Of a stretch of 39,565 nt of DNA, positions 8,913-17,818 are shown piece after piece. The notes under the pieces were generated by a model, which did not search any database, was not told the origin of the DNA, and saw only the letters and a program-made list of their open reading frames with translations. This DNA is from a bacterium (GTDB lineage: Bacteria > Fidelibacterota > UBA2242). Numbering within the stretch: position 1 is the first letter of the stretch; each line of letters begins with the position of its first letter. Made by a program: the position numbers and the translations under genes. The stretch covers positions 1 through 39,565 of the forward strand of contig JAHJGX010000120.1 in the NCBI GenBank assembly GCA_018824205.1, in the 5' to 3' direction.

Positions 8913-9935
8913 CTACCACCGGTTCATCACCTTTTCTGCGAAACCGAGAAAATCCCTGATAATGATTTCCTGCCCGTCATTGAGAATTGCTTTGCCGGAG
9001 AAGCGGCCGAAGACCTGGTGCTGATCGGATTGGAGGAGGAACAGGTTGGTATTGGAGTAGCGGTCAAGGATCGGCTGGAAATCCATATCGAAGCGGCCGT
9101 CATTGCTGCTGAATGTCCAGGGTTTCAGGTAACTGTCGGCGGGAATATGAAACTCCACCCGGTCGAGTTTGTGGGCCTTCCCGTTCAAGAAAAGCATGTT
9201 TTCCGTGGCTTGTGAAGTATCGCCGAAACCGTAACTGATATTGAAACCGAAGAGATCACCATTGACTTTACCTGACGCCGAACCCCAGTACCAGGTATTG
9301 TTGTAGGTCCAGACGCCGCGTCCCCAATCCAGCACACCGAAAGATGTTTCCGGTCGGAATTCAATTTTACGATTTCCGAGTGTGACTGAACCTGTGGCGG
9401 GCATGCAGTTGACTTTTTGGTTGTAGTAAAAGGCGTGTTTGTTTTTCGGGAAGGGGGTGGCGATGACCATGCTTTCATAGGAATCCGGCTGATGTAGTGA
9501 GATTTTTCCTTTGAGTGAGTGATTGCCTTTGAAGTTTGAAAAATCGAATTCAATTGTTCGTGATTCCTTCTGCCGAAGAAATTTCATGGATAGCCGCTTG
9601 TTTTCGAATATAATGTCACCGCTTTTCGATGTGGGTGGCAGTTTGAATTTGCCCAGGGGAAAGGGGGTGATCAGGTCGCCGGAAATCTCTTCCGGTTTAT
9701 CAAAGTCAAAGACCGTAGCAGCAATAAATCCCATATAGCCATTGTCGGCAATGGTCAATGAAACACCGCCATTATCCTTAAGAATACAATAATAATCCCA
9801 TTCTTTGATCCTGAATTTCGGTGCTTTAATGTCGTTGCGATTGTACTCAGGCAGTAAATCCCTGGCCCAACCGGGATTATTTAGGGATCCCCCGGAATTC
9901 AGTAAAGGGGATTTCTCAGTGATTTCATGTTGCAT
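8913..9935 (-). CDS. DUF2804 family protein
   Basis: A protein of about 340 residues resembling DUF2804, a family of largely unknown role whose members look like beta-rich, lipocalin/tocopherol-cyclase-like folds. Typical features are the N-terminal GGSLNNPGWARDLLPEYNR, the FGVLDWGRGVWTYNNTWYWG segment, GFNISYGFGD, and the C-terminal SDQHQVFGRFSG with a GFAEKVMNRW tail. No signal peptide is present, so it should be cytoplasmic. The frame opens at 9974, but the ATG at 9935 is preferred because AAAGGA lies 6 bp ahead of it and the upstream start has no ribosome binding site. It is transcribed alone, convergent to the TonB locus and divergent from the LapA-like gene. Confidence 0.75.
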   Translation of the reverse strand: MQHEITEKSPLLNSGGSLNNPGWARDLLPEYNRNDIKAPKFRIKEWDYYCILKDNGGVSLTIADNGYMGFIAATVFDFDKPEEISGDLITPFPLGKFKLPPTSKSGDIIFENKRLSMKFLRQKESRTIEFDFSNFKGNHSLKGKISLHQPDSYESMVIATPFPKNKHAFYYNQKVNCMPATGSVTLGNRKIEFRPETSFGVLDWGRGVWTYNNTWYWGSASGKVNGDLFGFNISYGFGDTSQATENMLFLNGKAHKLDRVEFHIPADSYLKPWTFSSNDGRFDMDFQPILDRYSNTNLFLLQSDQHQVFGRFSGKAILNDGQEIIIRDFLGFAEKVMNRW

Positions 9936-10082
9936 GGCAGTCCTTTCAATTGATGATGGGTAAATATTGTTCATATCGAATTAAATGTCAATGACCAGCT
10001 ACAATTACTATGCATGTAACTGTTTGAAATATTGTGTAAGTTTAAACCGAATAAAAACATAAGGACGGGAGTAAGGATCACA

Positions 10083-10307
10083 ATGGAAAATAGCATGAAA
10101 TTCAAAATAATTTTAAGTCTGGTCGTTGCGGCGTTGGTTGTCATCTTTATCGTTCAGAATGTTGCCGTAGTTGATATTAAATTTTTGTTCTGGAAACTGT
10201 CCATGTCCCGCTCACTGATGATGTTCTTCCTGATTATCATTGGAGCGGTAGTTGGATGGTTTTTAAAGGGCGCCTCTGTTCGTCGGCAAAAAGAGGATCA
10301 GGAATAA
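10083..10307 (+). CDS. LapA/DUF1049-like small membrane protein
   Basis: A 74-residue protein with two transmembrane segments (about residues 7-26 and 42-62) and a charged C-terminus (RRQKEDQE). The sequence IFIVQNVAVVDIKFLFWKLSMS between the segments is the signature of the LapA (YciS/DUF1049) family, which in enterobacteria is linked to lipopolysaccharide assembly with LapB. The ATG at 10083 is chosen because AAGGA precedes it by 5 bp; the frame is open further upstream. The permease gene starts 18 bp downstream, so the two are probably co-transcribed. Confidence 0.8.
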   Translation: MENSMKFKIILSLVVAALVVIFIVQNVAVVDIKFLFWKLSMSRSLMMFFLIIIGAVVGWFLKGASVRRQKEDQE

Positions 10308-10325
10308 TCACTACAGGGTTTTGAT

Positions 10326-11714
10326 ATGGGAAAATATGTTCTAAAACCGGCAATTCTTGGTGGTTTGCTGGTGTTGATTTTCAGCCTTTGTTCACTGGCC
10401 GGGCTAGATGGTTCGCATATATGGGTGACACTTGTATTTTCCGGTTCAATCCTGGGAACACTGCTGTTCTGGAATTTACGCCTCAGTTTCATGTTCATCG
10501 GCAGTGCCTTACTGTTTCTCGGGGGCAATGTCGATCTGGAGCATTTTATCCGGTATGCTTCCTTTGATGTGATTCTATTCCTGATCGGGATGATGATTGT
10601 CATTGCCATGGTTAAAAACTCCGGTGTATTTCATTTTGCGTTGCAATATCTCATGCGCTTACCGGGAATGAGCGGTCGTCTTTTATTCATCATTATCCTC
10701 TGTACCGGGGCCCTCCTTTCGGCGTTGATGGGCGAGATCGCTTCGACCCTGATTCTGATCGCGATTATTATTGAAATGACCGATCATCTCGAAATTGATC
10801 CGGTGCCACTGGTAATTGCATCGGTAATTACAACCAATATCGGATCAGCCGCAACGCTGCTGGGCAACCCGGTTGGTGTTCTGATTGCGCTCCGGGCAAA
10901 CCTGTCGTTTGTGGATTTTCTGACGCATGCCCTGCCGGTAACGCTGATTGTTTTGGCGATTACTGTTGCTGTGTTAATAGTTTGGTTTCGGAAATATATT
11001 CACAATATGTCTGAGAAATTATCGAAACAACGTTCCTATCTGAATTCAATTCCAATGATCGAAATCAATCGGGATTCAGTTGTCAGTCTGATTGTTTTCG
11101 GACTTACAATTTCAGCGATTTCGATCCATACATTATTGGAAAAATGGCTGCATGTTACCGATAATAATCTGTTGATTATGATTCCGATTTGCGCCGCCGG
11201 AGTGGTGATCGCACTACGCCGGGACCAGGTTCACCGGTACATTGAAAATGAAGTTGAGTGGACATCGCTGCTGTTTTTTATATTTCTTTTTGCCGAAACC
11301 GGGGTGCTGCAAGCGTCCGGATTAGCTGACCGGGTTGGGCAAGGCATTATCCATCTGGCCGGTGGATCATCGCATTTGCTTCAAGGTATAACGCTGATTG
11401 CGACCGGGTTATTGTCCAGCATTCTGGATAATACAGTGGTTGTAGCGACATTTATTCCTCTGGTAAAAGGCATGAGCAGTGCCGCGATTCAGACTGGTCC
11501 GCTGTGGTGGTGTATTTTGTTTGGCGCTTGCATCGGTGGAAATATTACCACGATTGGTTCGGCGGCAAATATTGTAGCAATCGGACTGCTGGAAAAAGAG
11601 AAACAAATTACTATTTCTTTCATGAAGTGGCTGTGGATTGGCTTGCTGACCGGAGTCATCGGATTCGTGGTCAGTTATGGAGCAGTATTACTTTTGCCGG
11701 TATTTCGATCGTAA
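10326..11714 (+). CDS. ArsB/NhaD-superfamily ion permease (SLC13/CitMHS-like)
   Basis: A 462-residue inner-membrane protein with about 11-12 hydrophobic segments. Two helix-breaking motifs typical of the ion transporter superfamily are visible: ITTNIGSAATLLGNPVGV (about residues 172-190) and GGNITTIGSAANIVAIG (about residues 402-418). ALMGEIASTLILIA is a further conserved segment. The family contains Na+/H+ antiporters (NhaD), arsenite pumps (ArsB) and the bacterial P-protein relatives. No arsR/arsC or other clue lies nearby, so the ion is undetermined; a cation/proton exchanger is the best guess. Confidence 0.85.
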   Translation: MGKYVLKPAILGGLLVLIFSLCSLAGLDGSHIWVTLVFSGSILGTLLFWNLRLSFMFIGSALLFLGGNVDLEHFIRYASFDVILFLIGMMIVIAMVKNSGVFHFALQYLMRLPGMSGRLLFIIILCTGALLSALMGEIASTLILIAIIIEMTDHLEIDPVPLVIASVITTNIGSAATLLGNPVGVLIALRANLSFVDFLTHALPVTLIVLAITVAVLIVWFRKYIHNMSEKLSKQRSYLNSIPMIEINRDSVVSLIVFGLTISAISIHTLLEKWLHVTDNNLLIMIPICAAGVVIALRRDQVHRYIENEVEWTSLLFFIFLFAETGVLQASGLADRVGQGIIHLAGGSSHLLQGITLIATGLLSSILDNTVVVATFIPLVKGMSSAAIQTGPLWWCILFGACIGGNITTIGSAANIVAIGLLEKEKQITISFMKWLWIGLLTGVIGFVVSYGAVLLLPVFRS

Positions 11715-11755
11715 TTGTATGACATTAATCCCAGGAGAGAGGAATAAGTACATAA

Positions 11756-12244
11756 ATGAGGAGGTTTTTTATAAAAAACAAGCAATCGTGTTCCGGCACA
11801 TTATTCATGTTAATTTTTCTGCTAGGTCTGCAAATATCCTGTGATCGGGAAGAGGGCAGCTGCATCCCCAAATGTGACGCAAAATTTTTCACACTGACCC
11901 ATTTCCTGAATGAAAATATTAATGAGGGGATTGTATTTGTTTCCATGGATGGAATGATTCAGGAGGCGAATCAAAAGTATCTTGATATAATTGGTTATAC
12001 TCTGGAAGAAGCCCGGCAATTGAGCTACGAGCAAATTACACCGGTTAAATGGCACAAAATGGAGAACGATTTACGGATTAACCAGGTTATGAAGCGCGGT
12101 TTCTGTGATATTTATGAAAAGGAATATATTCGCAAGGATAAAACATCTGTTCCAATCAGGACACAGGCCTGGCTGATTACTGATGGAAACGGCGAACCCT
12201 GGCGTTTAATGGGCATCATCAAAAAGATCAATCCCGGAAATTGA
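11756..12244 (+). CDS. orphan PAS-domain protein with lipoprotein-like N-terminus
   Basis: A 162-residue protein. Residues 1-28 have a basic start, a hydrophobic core (LFMLIFLLGL) and QISC, an imperfect lipobox, suggesting export and possibly lipid anchoring. Residues about 48-160 form one PAS domain: NINEGIVFVSMDGMIQEANQKYLDIIGYTLEE is its N-terminal half and VPIRTQAWLITDGNGEPWRLMGIIKKI its last strands. There is no kinase, GGDEF or other output domain, and no partner gene adjoins. Exported stand-alone PAS domains are unusual, since most sit beside an effector. Extra cysteines (CIPKC) follow the anchor. The ligand and function are unknown. Confidence 0.75.
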   Translation: MRRFFIKNKQSCSGTLFMLIFLLGLQISCDREEGSCIPKCDAKFFTLTHFLNENINEGIVFVSMDGMIQEANQKYLDIIGYTLEEARQLSYEQITPVKWHKMENDLRINQVMKRGFCDIYEKEYIRKDKTSVPIRTQAWLITDGNGEPWRLMGIIKKINPGN

Positions 12245-12338
12245 ATGATCTTTGATTGGACTGATTGTGATAGATAATTATGGGTTTCCCAGAAAACCGG
12301 CGCTGTACAGTCCGGTATTTTTAGGATTATATTAAACT

Positions 12339-13631
12339 ATGCGGAAAATTATCAACCATTCTTTCTTTATTTCCGGGCTGATTGTTATCATTTTACTGCT
12401 CTCCGGGAATAGTTGCTCATTCCTGCTGTCTCGGAATGAATCGTCGCAGAGCCGGCCTGTGCTGGAAATTGTCGATACGTTCAAACCGGAACAACCGGAA
12501 AATATCTATCGCGATTTCGGGAGTTTTTTCTTCAATGACGATGGCAGTTTTACCTTCGCGGATCATATTAGCAAACAGGTTTCAATCTATGATCCTGCGG
12601 GACATGTCCGCCATTATTTCGGAAAAAAAGGGGCATATCCTGGTTGTTTTAATGCCATTACCGATATCGATAAACTCCCCAACGGGCATATCATGGTGGT
12701 GGATGCCATTAATCAGACGATATCGGAATTTGATTTAGAGGGGAATTTCATCGGGTATATCGTTGAATTTGAAATGAACCAGTTCCACCCGAAACGCAAC
12801 CGGATTGTCTATGAATCCAAAGAAGCGGCGGATAGTGTTGCATATATGGTCCAGGAAACCAATAAAACCTTTTTCCTGTCTCCCTATTGCGATGCTCAAA
12901 TTGTTGATCACCGCTATATTTTTCTGGCGGGCCATGAACAGGGCCCGTACTATCGAAACGATCTGAAGAACCTTAATTTGATCGGCAAGTTTTACTGGCC
13001 GGAGCTTACGGAATTATTTCGGGGCGGTCGCTATTCGAAAGTATATCGCCGTTCGATTCGTCCATTACAGTCGTATGATTTTGCCTGTGTCGATGACCAG
13101 GTTGACCTGATCGAAGCCAATGTTCCGTATATTACCCGCTTGAATGAATTCCTTGAGTTCCAGGAAATTATCTATCACGAGAGAACTTCTTTTCAACCAA
13201 TTCCGGAGGATTTTAAAGAGGATATTTTTCTGGAGGACAATTTAAAACCGCTGTTCGATTATATTCACGGGTGTTCGGTAATGCAGCGGATCTTTCAGCA
13301 TGGACCCTATGTGATCACTTACTTCAAGACCATCGGCAATTTTGAAAACTTCCTCAAAGACACCTACCGGCATCATTATTATAATTTTCAGAATTACACG
13401 GAAGGAATAGACTTAGCGGAATTCTCCGGCGGTGATGATCACGATTATCTCCAGGTATTATCAAAAGACCTGCAACGATTCTTCGATGATTTGGAGTTAA
13501 AAAATCGGTTTTTAGGATTTAATAAAAAGTATATTTACCTGGCAGGTAATCCGCAGAATCCGCTACAAAAGAACCGAATTCTGAAATGCCGGATTAAGGA
13601 AAAGGATAATAAAGATATTAAAAGCGATTGA
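12339..13631 (+). CDS. 6-bladed beta-propeller (NHL-like) lipoprotein
   Basis: A 430-residue protein with a lipoprotein-type signal (LLLSGNSCSFLL, cysteine at about residue 27). The repeats RDFGSFFFNDDGSFTFADHISKQVSIYDPAGH and TDIDKLPNGHIMVVDAINQTISEFDLEGNF are NHL-type propeller blades, as in the 6-bladed beta-propeller family common in Bacteroidota-like genomes. The C-terminal part is less repetitive. It is probably outer-membrane or periplasmic; its ligand is unknown. The next gene starts 7 bp after its stop, so it may share a transcript with yciH, although the functions are unrelated. Confidence 0.72.
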   Translation: MRKIINHSFFISGLIVIILLLSGNSCSFLLSRNESSQSRPVLEIVDTFKPEQPENIYRDFGSFFFNDDGSFTFADHISKQVSIYDPAGHVRHYFGKKGAYPGCFNAITDIDKLPNGHIMVVDAINQTISEFDLEGNFIGYIVEFEMNQFHPKRNRIVYESKEAADSVAYMVQETNKTFFLSPYCDAQIVDHRYIFLAGHEQGPYYRNDLKNLNLIGKFYWPELTELFRGGRYSKVYRRSIRPLQSYDFACVDDQVDLIEANVPYITRLNEFLEFQEIIYHERTSFQPIPEDFKEDIFLEDNLKPLFDYIHGCSVMQRIFQHGPYVITYFKTIGNFENFLKDTYRHHYYNFQNYTEGIDLAEFSGGDDHDYLQVLSKDLQRFFDDLELKNRFLGFNKKYIYLAGNPQNPLQKNRILKCRIKEKDNKDIKSD

Positions 13632-13637
13632 ATAAAT

Positions 13638-13988
13638 ATGAAGAATAAAGGTTTGGTGTATTCCACGGAACAAGGCCGTATGTGTCCGGATTGCGGCCAA
13701 TCCAAAGAGGAATGCAATTGCAAACAGAATCAATCAGTTATATATAGTGATGGTATTGTCCGGGTCAGCCGGGAAACCAAAGGCCGCAAGGGCAAGGGCG
13801 TTACGCTCATCACCGGAATTCCATTGAATGAGATTGAACTGAAATTCCTGGCGAAGGAATTGAAAACCAAATGCGGCTCCGGCGGCACTGTGAAAGACGG
13901 CGTCATCGAAATTCAGGGCGATCACCGGGACAGGCTGGTGGAAGAATTACAGATCAGGGGATGGACTGTCAAGCGGGTTGGGGGATAG
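13638..13988 (+). CDS. yciH: translation initiation factor SUI1/YciH-like
   Basis: A 116-residue SUI1/eIF1-fold protein. The N-terminal part has a cysteine cluster CPDCGQSKEECNC (about residues 17-29) typical of bacterial YciH. The SUI1 domain (about residues 45-114) contains SRETKGRKGKGVTLITGIP, LAKELKTKCGSGGTVKDG and EIQGDHRDRLVEELQIRGW. The family binds the small ribosomal subunit and affects initiation fidelity. It lies at the end of a plus-strand run and is followed by a perfect hairpin before the convergent FtsX-type gene. Confidence 0.93.
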   Translation: MKNKGLVYSTEQGRMCPDCGQSKEECNCKQNQSVIYSDGIVRVSRETKGRKGKGVTLITGIPLNEIELKFLAKELKTKCGSGGTVKDGVIEIQGDHRDRLVEELQIRGWTVKRVGG

Positions 13989-14000
13989 CAATACGCAAAG

Positions 14001-14029
14001 CCTTGCGAAGGTTCAAAACCTTCGCAAGG
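14001..14029. terminator. perfect 13-bp hairpin between convergent genes
   Basis: CCTTGCGAAGGTT and its exact complement AACCTTCGCAAGG are separated by 3 nt (CAA). The hairpin sits 12 bp after the yciH stop and 30 bp from the stop of the opposing gene, where a shared terminator is expected. No strong U-tract follows on either side, so it could instead be a dispersed palindromic element that serves as a terminator. Confidence 0.55.
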
Positions 14030-14058
14030 TTGATAATATCATAAAGTTTTTATTGTAT

Positions 14059-16458
14059 TTATTCGTACCGCAATGCTTTTGACGGATTTATCAAAGCGGT
14101 TTTGATTGCCTGGTAACTCACTGTCAGGAAAGCGATGATCAGTGCTGCAAAGGCCGCGATGACAAAGGCTGATAGGCCAATGCTTGTCCGGTAGGCGAAA
14201 TTCTGCAGCCAGCTGCGCATGACCCAGAAAGACAGCGGAATCGCAATAACATTGGACAATAATACCAGACTCAGAAAATCCCGGGAGATCAGGTAAACCA
14301 GTCCGGGAACAGTCGAACCCAACACTTTCCGAATACCGATTTCCTTGGTTCGCTGGGTGGCCAGAAATGAGGTCAGTCCGAACAGTCCCAGGCAGGCGAT
14401 AATAATTGCCAGAATAGTGAGAACGACACTTAGTTGTCCGAATTTTTCTTCATTGTTGTACAATTTATAGATTTCCTGATCCAGGAAGGTATATTCAAAG
14501 GGTCGGTCGGGTTCGAACTGTTTCCATTTTTCTTCCAGGAATGGAATGAAATCCTGATAATTGCCGGATTTGACACGCACACCGATATAGCGCATGAATC
14601 CCCGGAATCGCGGTTGAGTCATATCCAGGATGAAAGTGGATTCCGGTTTATGCAGTGACATGGCTTTGAAGTTTTTAAACACGCCAACCACCCGTTCATT
14701 ACCGTTGCTGCGGATACTGCGGCCGATGGCATTTTCATTGGTCCAGCCCAGATGCTGTACCATGGCCTCATTGATCATAATGGCTTCCAGCGTATCCGCC
14801 GGAAATTCCCGGGAAAAGGAGCGGCCGGCAACAACCTGGATGTCAAAGGTTTCCAGAAAGTCGTATTTCACAAAATAGCCGGGATAGTAAAGCGGTTTAT
14901 CCGGATCGTAACCTTCGATAAAAAATTGGCGGGTGTTGTGATCAACGCCCAACAGATCTTCCATACCGACCGCATTTACAACCTGGGGGTGCTGTTTGAC
15001 TTCATTAATGAAGGCATCGTATTGACGCAGGATACCGGTGTTGAAAACCGGCAGAGCAATGACATGTTCCTTATTAAAACCCAATTCCGCGCTGCGCATG
15101 TAGCGAATCTGTCTGAAGACCACCAATGTTCCCACAATCAGCGCGATTGAAATGGTGAATTGTACGATGACCAGTATTTTTCGGGCAAATCCACTCTTAC
15201 TGCCTTTGGCGAGTGTGCCTTTAAGGACTTTGACCGGTTGAAAGGCGGACAGAAAGAATGCCGGGTACATGCCGGAACTGATTCCCAGTATTATTCCCAG
15301 CGAGATCACCAGGATAAGATTGCCGGTCTTCAGGAATATGCCCGGAGTGAATAATTTTCCGGCAAAATTATTAAACGGCGTTAAGAGAATAAGCATGATG
15401 ATAATAGCGACGATCAGGGCAAGATAGGCTGTAACAATTGATTCTCCCAGGAACTGAGTAATTAATTGTGAACGATTGGCGCCCAGAACTTTTTTGATAC
15501 CAATTTCCTTGGCTCTTCCGGCTGAGGCTGCCGTTGCAAGGTTCATGAAATTAATGCTGGCAATAACCAGAATAAAGATAGCAATTGCGGACAGGAGATA
15601 TATGTATGTGATGTTGCTGTTCTGGGTGATTTCGTAAACCAGGTTGGAATGGAGATGAATATCCGTGAGCTTTTGCAGGTGCAGGGTGATATCCTGATTG
15701 GGAAAATCAAAATAGTGGTTCTGATGAAACTCCGGAAACCGTTCGGTGAGTTGATCCGGATTGACTCCATCTTCGAAGAGTATGTATGTCCAGCAGGGGT
15801 TCCAGATCCAGGTCTGGGGAAACTGGCCGCCGAAAATCTGGGGAACGGTGCTCATGGACGCCAGGAAATCAAATATAAGATGAGACTGAGAAGGTAGGTC
15901 TTTTATAACTCCGGTGATCTCAAATTCACCCTGCCGTTCAACAGTCAGCGATTTACCGAGGGGATTTTCGTCGCCGAAATACTTTTGAGCGATACTTTCG
16001 GTGATGAGAATTGTAAAAGGGCGATCGAGAGCGCCATCGGGATTACCAAACACAAATTCATAATCAAACACATCGAATACGGTGGAATCTGCCAGGAAAA
16101 ACCGTCGCTCATTGAATTTTTTCTGTTCATATTCAACCATCAGCTTGGGCGTCTGGAAATTGAAAAAACGTACATACTTTTTAATCATTGCCGGATAAGC
16201 ATTTTGGAGAGCAGGACCTGCCGGCCATGATAATGTTACGGCATCTTCTTCAACGCCATTGGCGATGTACAGACGACATACCCGGTAAATATTATCCGCT
16301 TTGGAATGATGTTTATCATAGGATAGTTCATCTACAACATAAAAAAGAATAAATAAAAAACTGGCTATTCCAATAGCGAGCCCACCGATATTCAGAAAGG
16401 AATATATCTTATAGCGAAAAATACTGCGCCAGGCGATTTTCATGTAATTTTTAAACAT
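14059..16458 (-). CDS. ABC transporter permease, MacB/FtsX family (two-module, about 800 residues)
   Basis: A 799-residue inner-membrane protein with two MacB-type modules. Each has a periplasmic core domain flanked by FtsX helices. The first helix lies at about residues 20-42, three helices at about 285-420, one at about 428-450, and three more at the C-terminus. The repeated cytoplasmic motifs RAKEIGIKKVLGANRSQLI and RTKEIGIRKVLGSTVPGLV mark the two FtsX halves. Such proteins work with a LolD/MacB-type ATPase in lipoprotein or small-molecule export, or as mechanotransmitters. No ATPase gene is adjacent, as is common for this subfamily in FCB genomes. It stands alone with its own upstream region. 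Confidence 0.9.
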   Translation of the reverse strand: MFKNYMKIAWRSIFRYKIYSFLNIGGLAIGIASFLFILFYVVDELSYDKHHSKADNIYRVCRLYIANGVEEDAVTLSWPAGPALQNAYPAMIKKYVRFFNFQTPKLMVEYEQKKFNERRFFLADSTVFDVFDYEFVFGNPDGALDRPFTILITESIAQKYFGDENPLGKSLTVERQGEFEITGVIKDLPSQSHLIFDFLASMSTVPQIFGGQFPQTWIWNPCWTYILFEDGVNPDQLTERFPEFHQNHYFDFPNQDITLHLQKLTDIHLHSNLVYEITQNSNITYIYLLSAIAIFILVIASINFMNLATAASAGRAKEIGIKKVLGANRSQLITQFLGESIVTAYLALIVAIIIMLILLTPFNNFAGKLFTPGIFLKTGNLILVISLGIILGISSGMYPAFFLSAFQPVKVLKGTLAKGSKSGFARKILVIVQFTISIALIVGTLVVFRQIRYMRSAELGFNKEHVIALPVFNTGILRQYDAFINEVKQHPQVVNAVGMEDLLGVDHNTRQFFIEGYDPDKPLYYPGYFVKYDFLETFDIQVVAGRSFSREFPADTLEAIMINEAMVQHLGWTNENAIGRSIRSNGNERVVGVFKNFKAMSLHKPESTFILDMTQPRFRGFMRYIGVRVKSGNYQDFIPFLEEKWKQFEPDRPFEYTFLDQEIYKLYNNEEKFGQLSVVLTILAIIIACLGLFGLTSFLATQRTKEIGIRKVLGSTVPGLVYLISRDFLSLVLLSNVIAIPLSFWVMRSWLQNFAYRTSIGLSAFVIAAFAALIIAFLTVSYQAIKTALINPSKALRYE

Positions 16459-16629
16459 TTTTGCCCCTTTTATTTTGTTGCTTTTGTGTCATATTAATCA
16501 TACCGAGTGCTGTCTTAGACTTTCAAAATATTAATCTGGTTGTCCTTGGAAAATAATCGCTATTAATCATAATAAAACAGGATACCTTGACAGGGCGATC
16601 TTTAAAATGGCTGCATTGGCAAATGATGA

Positions 16630-17592
16630 TTATTTTTTAAAGATTCTGTCAGCCGGTTTTTCAAAATCCGGGAAAAATGTGTCCTGCTGCTCAAGGTCTG
16701 TAATGTCCTGGAGATAGGCATTCCCCAATCCGGATTCTTCGAATACTTCCAGAACCTGTTGATATTCCTTCAATGTGATCCGTTTTCCAAGAATGGGATG
16801 GCTGATCGCTTGATAACAGGGATGATATTGGGCCATGATACTGACCGGAATTTGCGGATCAATTGCTGCGATAGATTGAAATACCTTGCTGCTGCCGGCG
16901 GTGCCTTCCGGTAGAACCAGATGCCGGATTAACAAGCCACGCTGTGCAATATGATTTTTATCCAGCTGCAATGTTCCAACCTGACGATACATTTCACGAA
17001 TTGCCGCAACACTAATAGCTGTGTAATCCGGGAGCTTGGAAAATTGTTCAGCCCAGTGATCGGAGCCATATTTCATATCGGGTAAATATATATCAACAAT
17101 TCCATCCAGTAGCTGAAGGATTTCATGCCGGTCATATCCATTGGTGTTATAAACCAGTGGAATAGTTAATCCTTTGCTAACAGCGTCGGCTAAGGCCTCG
17201 ACTAAAAATGGCAGGTGGGGTGTCGGAGTGACCCAGTTTATATTGTGACAACCAGTTTTCTGCAGATGCAGATATTGCTGAGACAATTCTTCTATAGATA
17301 TTATTTGACCCATTTTAAGGTGACTTATCTGGTAGTTCTGGCAAAAAATGCAGCCGGCATTGCAACCGGACAGGAACACAGTTCCCGAACCATGGATTCC
17401 GGAAATTGGTGGTTCTTCGCCATGATGAGGAAGAACACTGGATAACAGGACAGTATCACCCAGTTGACAATAACCAGACTGACCTTCCCGTCGGTGAGCG
17501 AGACATCTCCGGGGACAGAGTTCGCAGGGACTCAACAAGGTATTCAGTTCCTGGCTGCGTTTAAATAATTCAGTGGAGGAAATGGTTGGCAT
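16630..17592 (-). CDS. radical SAM protein, PflX-like (COG1313-type pyruvate formate-lyase activase homologue)
   Basis: A 320-residue radical SAM protein. The CxxxCxxC cluster motif is at Cys77, Cys81 and Cys84 (GCNAGCIFCQNYQIS). An additional N-terminal cysteine set, Cys23, Cys26, Cys30 and Cys42 (CELCPRRC, GYC), could bind an auxiliary Fe-S cluster or zinc. HHGEEPPISGIHGSGTVF just ahead of the core is typical of the PflX/COG1313 group, which is related to glycyl-radical activating enzymes but of unknown target. No glycyl-radical enzyme lies in the window. Transcribed alone, 171 bp upstream of the permease gene. Confidence 0.87.
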   Translation of the reverse strand: MPTISSTELFKRSQELNTLLSPCELCPRRCLAHRREGQSGYCQLGDTVLLSSVLPHHGEEPPISGIHGSGTVFLSGCNAGCIFCQNYQISHLKMGQIISIEELSQQYLHLQKTGCHNINWVTPTPHLPFLVEALADAVSKGLTIPLVYNTNGYDRHEILQLLDGIVDIYLPDMKYGSDHWAEQFSKLPDYTAISVAAIREMYRQVGTLQLDKNHIAQRGLLIRHLVLPEGTAGSSKVFQSIAAIDPQIPVSIMAQYHPCYQAISHPILGKRITLKEYQQVLEVFEESGLGNAYLQDITDLEQQDTFFPDFEKPADRIFKK

Positions 17593-17818
17593 TATTCTGT
17601 GCTCAATAAATTGATACCTGAGGCGAATTTAGAGATTCACTATAGTATTATCAATGTCCGATTCGGATTACTTGAGCTGTAATATTATAAAAATTGAATT
17701 ACCACTTCTCTATTCTATTAACCGTTTATAGAATAAGCCTGTTGACTCTCGCAAAATATTTTTAATCTTACTTTGTATGGTCACAAATACAATTAGTTAA
17801 AATAGGGGGTGACAGAGT

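Noticed and set aside
16630-17592. Pyruvate formate-lyase activase acting on a neighbouring glycyl-radical enzyme
   Set aside because: No glycyl-radical enzyme gene is present, and the N-terminal cysteine set and HHGEEPPISG segment fit the separate PflX/COG1313 group better.
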